Assembly: GCA_958427155.1 (NCBI GenBank)
Contig: CAUABB010000126.1
Location: 1-5,019, forward strand
Length of the DNA stretch: 5,019 nt
Reading direction: 5' to 3'
Source of the DNA: an uncultured Oscillospiraceae bacterium
Lineage (GTDB): Bacteria > Bacillota > Clostridia > Oscillospirales > Ruminococcaceae
The position numbers were made by a program, and so were the translations under genes. Below are positions 1 through 5,019 of this stretch, piece by piece. The notes under the pieces were generated by a model. That model worked only from the letters and a program-made list of their open reading frames with translations. It was not told where the DNA came from and did not search any database. Position 1 is the stretch's first letter, and every line of letters starts with the position of its first letter.

Positions 1-3000
1 TAGTGGTAAGAGCAGTCATTAGAATCGGTCGGATTCGGTGGCGGCCTGTTATGATGAGTGTTTCTGTAAGTCCCATTCCTTTTTGACGCTGTTGATTTGC
101 GTAATCTACGAAAACAATACCATTGTTAACAACGATGCCGACTAATAGTACCAGACCAATTAGTGACACCACGCTTACTGGCATTCTTGCGAAGAAAAGG
201 GCGAGAAAAGCACCTGTAAACGCTAACGGAATGGTAAACATAACAATAAAAGGGGAAAGAAGAGATTGGAACTGAGCGACCATGACCAGGTAAATAAAGA
301 GGATGGCAAGGCCGATCATAAAATAAAGATCCTTAAAAGTATTGGCAATACTTTCTCCTTCGCCGTCAACCTCAACTCGACATCCTTCCGGTAACTTATA
401 AGACTCAATTTTTTCCTGAATAGCGCTGTTGACATCACCGGTCTGATATCCGGATTTAACGGAAGCAGTAATACTGACATACCGTTCCTGACCATCATGC
501 TGAATGGAAGTGAATCCTTCCGCCATATTAATTGAAGCGATATCTCCCAGTAATACGTTTTCTCCACTTGAATTTTCCACTGCGATCTCTTCAAGGTCAT
601 CGGCAGTAAGAGGGGTTTCTCTGCTGTCTTTAACATAAACGTTATAGCTAAGGCCATCCTCTGTGAGAGAGGTAGCAACTTTATTATCCGCAATCTGTTC
701 GCTAACAGTCATGTAGACCTGTGCTACAGTTAACCCTTTAGCGATGGCTTTATCTTTGTTCACCGAAATATGAATTTCTTGGGCTGCTTTTCCAAGACCG
801 TCGTCAACCTCAGTAGCGCCTTCGGTTTCCTCGATTAATCCGGCAATGTCTTTGGCTGCTATACGGAGGGAATCAAGTTCTTTTCCGTAAACGTTGTAAA
901 CAATCTGTCCTCCGGTAAGCATTGAAATGTCAGAACTGCCTCCGCTGACTGTCACTTCATAGGGCTTATTGTTGGTAGCGGTACGAATATCTTGAATGAC
1001 ATTTGCGGTCGATCTGGTTTTGTTATCATCAAGCTGAACATAGATTGTAATTCCTCCTCCACTCATCATAGATATCATACCGCTACTTGAGTCAGTATAA
1101 AGAATCCCCACGGTATCAACGTCTTCAATATCAGTTAAAGTATCATTCAATTCATCAAGAGCTTTAAAAGTATCGTCTTTGCTGTAAGTGTCCGGCATAT
1201 TAACCGAAACGGTAATGCTTCCAGTATCCATTTCAGGGAATAATTCTGTACCTGAAGTAAAAGCTGCTACGATACTGGTACCAAGCAAAATGATACAGAT
1301 AACAATTGTAACCCAGTTGTGTTTAAGAGATTTTTCCAGAAGCTTTGCATAACCGTCCGCCATTTTGTCAATTAGATTACGCTTTTGAATCACAGGTTTC
1401 CGAAGCATGGTGCTGCAAGCAGCAGGCACCACTGTCAGAGCAACTGCCAGGCTCGCAAGAAGGGAATAGCCAATAGTAAGTGCCATATCGGTAAAAAGTT
1501 GTCGAGTAATCCCCTGTGTAAAAACAATCGGCACAAAGACAATTACGGTTGTTAAAGTAGAAGAAATGATAGCGGCAGAAACTTCTTTAGCTCCCTTAAC
1601 AGCTGCTTCTTTTGCCTCCATTCCTTCACTGCGGTACCGAAAGATATTTTCGATCACAACAATAGAGTTGTCAACTAACATTCCAACTCCAAGCGCCAGA
1701 CCGCTCATTGAAATCATGTTTAAAGTAATACCAGAAAAGTACATTAGAACAAAGGCGGTAATGACACTGATGATGATTGATACACCCACAATAAAAGTAG
1801 GCTTTATTTTTCTCAGGAAAATAAAAAGAATTACGACGGCGAAGAGCGCACCCCACAGAAGATTGGAAAGAATAGTGTTAATCATCAGGTCAACATACTC
1901 GCCCTGATCCATTAGGGTAGTAAATTTAATGTTATTCTGTTTGGAAGTAATTTCATGAATTCTGTCTGAAATATTGTGAGAAACCTCTGCGGTTGAATAA
2001 TTTGGTTGCTTTTGAACAGACAAAATAACACCATGATTTCCATTGACGCGGGAATACATAGTATCAGAGTCGTCATAAGGCGTGATATCAGCAATATCTT
2101 CCAGCACAATTGTTTTATAGTTGGGAATCTCCATTATCGTTAAGGAACGAAGTTCTTCAAGGCTAGTAATTTTATCCCCAACCCGTACCGGATAGCTCAA
2201 CCCATCTTCACTGTCAACAGATCCAGCGGGCATGCTGAAATTTTCACCGCTGAGGATGCCGCTGACCATTTCGGTTGTAATAGAAATTTCAGGAATGTCC
2301 AGAGACGACATCTGAGATTTGACAATTTCGTCAACCTGAGAATCGACTTTTGCGTAAAGTGTCTGTCTGGCTGTTTCAATTTGTTCATCTACAACAGAAA
2401 CGGGAACGGTCTGTTTCATCAGTTCTTGCTTTTGCTTTTCAAACTCCTGCTCAACCGCTTTAATTGCCTGTTGTCTTGGTTCTGTAAGGGCGGTATCTGC
2501 CATGTCTGCAGACATTCCTTGCTCCATCAGAGCTTTTTTCTGTTCCTCAAATTTTTGATTTACTGCTTCAATAGCCTGTTGTTTTGGTTCCATAAGAGCA
2601 GCGTCCGCCATTTCAGCCGTAAAGGTTTGCTTTAAGGCAGTTTCACGCTGGCTCTCCAGCTCAGCGTCAATCTGTTTGATAATCTCTTCACGAGCGGAAG
2701 AACGAATTTTAGCTTCCGCTTCTGTCCGGTAATAAGCAGCAACATCTTCATTAACCTGTGTGATTTTTTCCTCAGATAAGGTGACATCCACCATGTTTGA
2801 AATCAGACCATTGGCGGAAACAGATGCAACACCTGCGACGCTTTCCATTTCCGGCATGATTTTGTCATTGACATACTGGGAGACTTCTTCAGGAGACATC
2901 CCTTCTACTGACACCGCCGTGGAAAGGATTGGCATCATATTGGGATTGAGTTTTATGATGGTGGAGGATCCAGCACCTTCTGGCAGATAACTTTCAAGTA

Positions 3001-3337
3001 AATCCAGCTGCTCGCGCATCTCAATCATGGCTGTGTCCATGTTGGTGTCTTCGTTGAACTCAAGGATGACCATTGAAATATTTTCACTGGAAACAGAACT
3101 GACTTCTTTGACATTGCTGATAGAGGCCATTCCCTGTTCAAGTGGATCGGTAAGCTGCTGCTCGACTTCTTCGGGAGAAGCACCAATATAAGTGGTTGAA
3201 ATTACTGCATAGGGTAGGTTAAAACTGGGAATTAGATCTACGGACATATTCAAATAGGAGACAACGCCGAGAACCAGAATAATAATAACTGCTACTAGGA
3301 TGGTAAATGGTTTTTTAACACTGAACTTAGAAAACAT
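1..3337 (-). CDS. RND-family (AcrB/HAE1-like) multidrug efflux permease, C-terminus cut by window edge
   Basis: Proton-driven export permease in the cytoplasmic membrane. One open frame runs from the ATG at 3335-3337 to the window edge (1112 codons). GGAG lies 7 bases before the ATG, and the protein opens with MFSKFSVKKPF leading straight into TM1, which is typical of the family. Approximate layout: TM1 11-31; first extracellular loop 32-488; TM2 490-508; TM3 514-535; TM4 541-563 with GMLVDNSIVVIEN; TM5 587-606; TM6 617-640; TM7 671-690; FPEMD at 700-704; second extracellular loop to about 1000; TM8 1003-1021; TM9 1029-1050; TM10 1055-1077; then the family signature GRHRIRPILMTALTT at the edge. 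AcrB Asp407 corresponds to D556, but Asp408 and Lys940 correspond to N557 and N1071. About 155-160 extra residues (roughly 196-352) with 36-residue repeats interrupt the docking region, so the full protein should be near 1190 residues against about 1050 for AcrB. No membrane fusion protein gene precedes it. Substrate cannot be predicted. Confidence 0.97.
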   Translation of the reverse strand, partial: MFSKFSVKKPFTILVAVIIILVLGVVSYLNMSVDLIPSFNLPYAVISTTYIGASPEEVEQQLTDPLEQGMASISNVKEVSSVSSENISMVILEFNEDTNMDTAMIEMREQLDLLESYLPEGAGSSTIIKLNPNMMPILSTAVSVEGMSPEEVSQYVNDKIMPEMESVAGVASVSANGLISNMVDVTLSEEKITQVNEDVAAYYRTEAEAKIRSSAREEIIKQIDAELESQRETALKQTFTAEMADAALMEPKQQAIEAVNQKFEEQKKALMEQGMSADMADTALTEPRQQAIKAVEQEFEKQKQELMKQTVPVSVVDEQIETARQTLYAKVDSQVDEIVKSQMSSLDIPEISITTEMVSGILSGENFSMPAGSVDSEDGLSYPVRVGDKITSLEELRSLTIMEIPNYKTIVLEDIADITPYDDSDTMYSRVNGNHGVILSVQKQPNYSTAEVSHNISDRIHEITSKQNNIKFTTLMDQGEYVDLMINTILSNLLWGALFAVVILFIFLRKIKPTFIVGVSIIISVITAFVLMYFSGITLNMISMSGLALGVGMLVDNSIVVIENIFRYRSEGMEAKEAAVKGAKEVSAAIISSTLTTVIVFVPIVFTQGITRQLFTDMALTIGYSLLASLAVALTVVPAACSTMLRKPVIQKRNLIDKMADGYAKLLEKSLKHNWVTIVICIILLGTSIVAAFTSGTELFPEMDTGSITVSVNMPDTYSKDDTFKALDELNDTLTDIEDVDTVGILYTDSSSGMISMMSGGGITIYVQLDDNKTRSTANVIQDIRTATNNKPYEVTVSGGSSDISMLTGGQIVYNVYGKELDSLRIAAKDIAGLIEETEGATEVDDGLGKAAQEIHISVNKDKAIAKGLTVAQVYMTVSEQIADNKVATSLTEDGLSYNVYVKDSRETPLTADDLEEIAVENSSGENVLLGDIASINMAEGFTSIQHDGQERYVSITASVKSGYQTGDVNSAIQEKIESYKLPEGCRVEVDGEGESIANTFKDLYFMIGLAILFIYLVMVAQFQSLLSPFIVMFTIPLAFTGAFLALFFARMPVSVVSLIGLVLLVGIVVNNGIVFVDYANQQRQKGMGLTETLIITGRHRIRPILMTALTT
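2300..2731 (-). repeat. 36-residue (108-base) tandem repeats inside the RND permease, two clear and two degenerate copies
   Basis: Within the permease, residues 239-274 (bases 2516-2623) and 275-310 (bases 2408-2515) align without gaps and share 22 of 36 residues. Shared landmarks are MAD-AL, EP-QQAI-AV-Q-FE-QK and LM-Q. The same 108-base offset is visible in the DNA, for example GCCTGTTGT on the plus strand at 2466 and again at 2574. Flanking residues 203-238 (bases 2624-2731) and 311-346 (bases 2300-2407) fit the same register with similar charge and hydrophobic spacing but only about five identities each, so they are tentative decayed copies. Composition (Glu, Gln, Lys, Ala, Met) indicates long amphipathic helices, with a proline at repeat position 13 of the two clear copies probably marking a helix start. 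All copies stay in frame. Confidence 0.85.
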
Positions 3338-3344
3338 GCTGAAA

Positions 3345-3350
3345 CTCCAA
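3345..3350 (-). promoter_or_regulatory. Ribosome binding site of the RND permease
   Basis: Read on the minus strand this is TTGGAG; its GGAG core ends 7 bases before the ATG at 3337. It supports that ATG as the start, because the frame from there begins with a short basic N-terminus followed directly by TM1. Confidence 0.8.
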
Positions 3351-3388
3351 TCTTTTTTAAAAATTGAACGTCAAATGTATAAAATTCC

Positions 3389-3404
3389 GACCGACCAGTC
3401 GGTC
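3389..3404. promoter_or_regulatory. TetR-family-type operator palindrome
   Basis: GACCGAC-CA-GTCGGTC is a perfect inverted repeat with 7-base arms and a 2-base centre. One mismatch further out, TC/GA pairs extend it to 3386-3407. Palindromes of this size with a GACCGAC-like arm are typical of TetR-family repressor sites. It lies just downstream of the predicted start of the permease transcript (about 3410), where a bound repressor would block initiation or early elongation. The cognate regulator gene is not in this window. The assignment to the TetR family is an inference from operator shape and from the efflux-pump context. Confidence 0.75.
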
Positions 3405-3416
3405 AGATTCTATTTT

Positions 3417-3445
3417 ATTATAAAATTATGAGAAAATGAAGTCAA
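3417..3445 (-). promoter_or_regulatory. Vegetative sigma factor promoter of the RND permease
   Basis: On the minus strand, TTGACT (3440-3445) is followed after exactly 17 bases by TATAAT (3417-3422). This is one base from full consensus, so the promoter should be strong when not repressed. The expected transcription start is near 3410, giving a leader of about 73 bases. The operator at 3389-3404 would occupy approximately +7 to +22. Confidence 0.85.
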
Positions 3446-3477
3446 TGTATATATTTTAATCTTTTTGAATCTGCTAT

Positions 3478-3497
3478 TCTAGAACCGAATTTCTAGA
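3478..3497. repeat. Inverted repeat TCTAGAA-N6-TTCTAGA between the divergent promoters
   Basis: Perfect 7-base arms surround the 6-base centre CCGAAT. It lies 32 bases upstream of the permease -35 box and 63 bases upstream of the -35 box of the rightward gene. On the plus strand it is followed by CG and six T residues (3500-3505), so it might act as a weak terminator for rightward antisense transcription. Alternatively it is a protein-binding site for one or both promoters. The A+T-rich stem is weak as RNA. Confidence 0.4.
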
Positions 3498-3560
3498 CGT
3501 TTTTTATTCTGTTTAGTGCCAATTTCCATAATTTATAAAGCAATATCTTTACAGTTTTGC

Positions 3561-3589
3561 TTGTACTAAAAACCGAAATATGATATAGT
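3561..3589 (+). promoter_or_regulatory. Promoter of the 333-residue membrane protein gene
   Basis: TTGTAC (3561-3566) and TATAGT (3584-3589) are separated by 17 bases; each box differs from the consensus at one or two positions. Transcription would start near 3596, leaving a leader of only about 18 bases that already contains the ribosome binding site. No operator comparable to the one in front of the permease overlaps it. Confidence 0.65.
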
Positions 3590-3600
3590 AAAAAAGATTT

Positions 3601-3606
3601 AGGAGG
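3601..3606 (+). promoter_or_regulatory. Ribosome binding site of the 333-residue protein gene
   Basis: AGGAGG, a perfect match to the Shine-Dalgarno consensus, ends 7 bases before the ATG at 3614 and fixes that start. Confidence 0.9.
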
Positions 3607-3613
3607 AAATGGC

Positions 3614-4615
3614 ATGAAGTTAAAATTTGTTCCCGCTGTTTTGATGGCTTTTTTTATAGTGACATTTTCTGTGTTTCCTGTTTTTTCGGTTGAAAGCAGT
3701 TCTTCGTCTTCTAATCTCTCATCTTCAGAGGGTTCGGAAAGTTCTGAGACATCTTCATCCTCACTTTCTGATTCGTCAGAAAGTGGCTTTCCTGTTTCTG
3801 ACGGGATGATAGAGGCTCCACAACTTTATCTGGAACTGCCTACCCCGGAAGGCTGGTATATTTTTACCCGCAGCACTCCAGCTAATGACCCCAACTTTGA
3901 TCTTTGGGAAGATATCGATAAGAGCTACATGGATCAGCTTTTTGAGCAAAACTCTATTTATTATAATGCCATTGAACCAACCGCGGCCACTCAGGAAATT
4001 GTAGTGACAATGGTCGAAAATGAAGAGATTTTTGACTGGAATGATTTGAGCGATTCTGACTATGACTTTTTCGCCAATGAGATCCGCTCGGCAGATATGG
4101 AGGAGTTGACTGGAATTTCCGGAGTTCGATATGGGGATTATAAAATGGTGGATCATCCTCAGTGTAAACTGATGAAGATTGAAGCAAGGGTTGTCAACAG
4201 TGAAGAACAGACTTCATTGATCCAGTATATTACCATTATTAACGGTCAGCATATTAATATTACACTTCGTTCCTATACCGGTGCAATCTCTGCTTCTGAC
4301 GAAAAGGCGTTTGACGCTTTTGTACAGGAACTACACTTTACCGAAGTTAAGGATAAGCCTTTTACAATCATGTCTTTGTTGGAACCTGAATTTGCGGTTT
4401 TGACCGTTTCAATTGGAATAGGCTTTTTAGTTGTTGTGGTTGGAATCACTGTGATTTGTGTTGTTATCAGCCGTAAAAAGCGAAAGAAACGTGAATTTGA
4501 ACAGATGAGACAGGATCATCAGGAACTCTACGCAGTGCAGAATCAGCCGTTTATTAGTGAAGCGCCTTCCTTTAAAGAAGAGGATCAGACAGAAGACGAT
4601 CCTTTTGAACATTAA
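3614..4615 (+). CDS. Secreted, membrane-anchored protein with serine-rich stalk, function unknown
   Basis: A complete 333-residue protein that I cannot name. Residues 1-25 form a signal peptide: KLK, a hydrophobic core at 5-21, likely cleavage after VFS at 25. Residues 28-58 are a low-complexity stalk with 20 Ser in 31 residues, plus Glu, Asp and Asn. Residues about 66-245 form one mixed extracellular domain beginning LYLELPTPEGWYIFTR and containing ITIINGQHINITLRSY. I recall similar stand-alone domains in hypothetical clostridial surface proteins, but without an assigned function. A membrane helix follows at about 260-286, then the stop-transfer patch RKKRKKR (287-293) and an acidic 40-residue cytoplasmic tail ending DDPFEH. 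The only cysteines are C184 and C282, so no disulfide is likely in the mature chain. It is divergent from the efflux permease, has its own promoter and ends in a strong terminator, so it appears monocistronic. Roles as a sensor, a surface lipid- or sugar-binding protein, or a pump accessory are all possible and none is shown. Confidence 0.9.
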   Translation: MKLKFVPAVLMAFFIVTFSVFPVFSVESSSSSSNLSSSEGSESSETSSSSLSDSSESGFPVSDGMIEAPQLYLELPTPEGWYIFTRSTPANDPNFDLWEDIDKSYMDQLFEQNSIYYNAIEPTAATQEIVVTMVENEEIFDWNDLSDSDYDFFANEIRSADMEELTGISGVRYGDYKMVDHPQCKLMKIEARVVNSEEQTSLIQYITIINGQHINITLRSYTGAISASDEKAFDAFVQELHFTEVKDKPFTIMSLLEPEFAVLTVSIGIGFLVVVVGITVICVVISRKKRKKREFEQMRQDHQELYAVQNQPFISEAPSFKEEDQTEDDPFEH

Positions 4616-4635
4616 TAGAGTACTAGTTTATATTT

Positions 4636-4665
4636 AAAAAACCCCGGCTTTGGCCGGGGTTTTTT
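4636..4665. terminator. Bidirectional intrinsic terminator
   Basis: CCCCGGC (4642-4648) pairs with GCCGGGG (4653-4659) around the loop TTTG. The stem is flanked by A6 (4636-4641) and T6 (4660-4665), so either strand yields a strong GC hairpin followed by a U-run. It begins 20 bases after the stop of the plus-strand gene and also serves as the only good terminator downstream of the convergent pncB gene. Confidence 0.95.
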
Positions 4666-4789
4666 AATTAAAAGAAAAGTCTAAGAAAAAAGTTTCTCAA
4701 ATATAAAATTAACGTTTTAAACTCAAATTTTTGATTTTGCGTAAAGAAAAAATGATTTGTTTTTAACGGGAAATGATGGGAAACAGATT
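4666..4789. other. A+T-rich convergent intergenic spacer, no gene seen
   Basis: Between the terminator and the stop codon of pncB there are 124 bases of A+T-rich DNA rich in A- and T-runs. I see no additional convincing hairpin, promoter or coding frame. The pncB message would therefore carry a 3' tail through here and end at the shared terminator. Confidence 0.6.
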
Positions 4790-5019
4790 TTAGCCTCTTT
4801 GTGAAAGAAGTTCCTGTTTAATATTCCAAAGCTTTTGAGACAGGTCAACATAGTAATTATGTGGGTTTTCAAAACGTTTAACTTCATCCCATTGAAGATC
4901 AATTTGCTCTTTGCAATAAGTGCGAATTTTGTCAACTGGGGGAGATTGGTAAACGCAGATGCCGCTTTTGAAAATCGGTACAAGAAGTTCTTTGGCGGTA
5001 AAGTTGGTTAAAGTTTTAC
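4790..5019 (-). CDS. pncB: Nicotinate phosphoribosyltransferase, C-terminal fragment (gene continues beyond the window)
   Basis: The last 75 codons end at TAA (4790-4792); the start lies to the right of the window. The enzyme joins nicotinate to PRPP, with ATP hydrolysis, to give nicotinate mononucleotide in NAD salvage, in the cytosol. Recognition rests on the family's characteristic tail: FTAKELLVPIFKSG, then VYQSPPVDKIRTYCKEQ, then LQWDEVKRFENPHNYYVDLS and QKLWNIKQELL. In this family the final part is a helical segment after the catalytic barrel, so no catalytic residue is visible here. The full protein is usually about 480-490 residues, so about 15% is in view. The assignment comes from remembered family sequence and could not be checked by search. 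The gene converges on the 333-residue gene and shares its terminator, with no sign of a functional link to the pump. Confidence 0.78.
   Translation of the reverse strand, partial: KTLTNFTAKELLVPIFKSGICVYQSPPVDKIRTYCKEQIDLQWDEVKRFENPHNYYVDLSQKLWNIKQELLSQRG

Noticed and set aside
1045..1081. Methionine-rich stretch GMISMMSGGG (residues 753-762) in the second extracellular loop, considered as a CusA-like metal-binding site.
   Set aside because: Heavy-metal RND pumps use methionines spread over separate loops, and I cannot align these residues with those positions. The overall sequence follows the drug-efflux group.
2300..2731. 108-base periodicity considered as a CRISPR-like or mobile-element repeat.
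   Set aside because: The repeats are in frame within a conserved permease, diverge more in DNA than in protein character, and have no spacers or terminal inverted repeats.
316..2990. Several open frames of 61-125 codons on both strands inside the permease region, such as 1566-1907 (+), 2381-2635 (+) and 316-693 (-).
   Set aside because: All lie within the single 1112-codon permease frame, which carries family motifs throughout. The short frames have no recognisable domains and no matching ribosome binding sites, so they are antisense or out-of-frame shadows.
3338..3388. Leader of the permease transcript examined for a riboswitch or attenuator.
   Set aside because: Only a short A+T-rich stretch with a TTTTTAAAAA self-complement is present. 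No stable hairpin with a T-run or conserved riboswitch core is visible.
3776..4612. Minus-strand frames of 61-126 codons opposite the 333-residue gene.
   Set aside because: The plus-strand gene has a perfect ribosome binding site, signal peptide and membrane anchor. The opposite frames show none of these and overlap one another.
4723..4983. An 86-codon minus-strand frame starting MYRFSKAASAF.
   Set aside because: It overlaps the pncB tail in a different frame. The overlapped frame encodes the conserved nicotinate phosphoribosyltransferase C-terminus, and this one shows no known motif.

Overview
The window looks like chromosomal DNA of a low-GC, Gram-positive anaerobe, most likely a member of the Clostridia. 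The reasons are the A+T-rich intergenic DNA, near-consensus vegetative promoters, strong AGGAGG/GGAG ribosome binding sites, a Gram-positive type of RND permease, and a nicotinate phosphoribosyltransferase tail of the kind I associate with Firmicutes. The species cannot be fixed from the sequence.

Layout. Bases 1-3337 (minus strand) are one uninterrupted reading frame of at least 1112 codons: an AcrB-type RND efflux permease whose last part, roughly 70-80 residues with most of TM11 and all of TM12, lies beyond base 1. Bases 3338-3613 are a divergent control region. It holds a near-perfect promoter for the permease with a TetR-type palindrome just downstream of the expected transcription start, a second promoter facing right, and an unexplained inverted repeat between them. 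Bases 3614-4615 (plus strand) encode a 333-residue secreted, membrane-anchored protein of unknown function: signal peptide, serine-rich stalk, extracellular domain, one membrane helix, charged cytoplasmic tail. Bases 4636-4665 are a strong symmetrical terminator that can serve both strands. Bases 4790-5019 (minus strand) are the last 75 codons of a nicotinate phosphoribosyltransferase (pncB), which converges on the 333-residue gene.

The most unusual item is inside the permease. About 155-160 extra residues interrupt the docking region of the first extracellular loop, and they consist of 36-residue helical repeats, two clear and two degenerate. In a cell without an outer membrane this helical insert would point away from the membrane, towards the cell wall. 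The permease is the first gene of its transcript and has no membrane fusion protein upstream.

The permease is probably repressed by a TetR-family regulator that is not in the window and induced by a substrate of the pump. The shared intergenic region raises the possibility that the divergent surface protein is linked to it, but nothing else ties them together. The pncB gene appears to be an unrelated metabolic neighbour.
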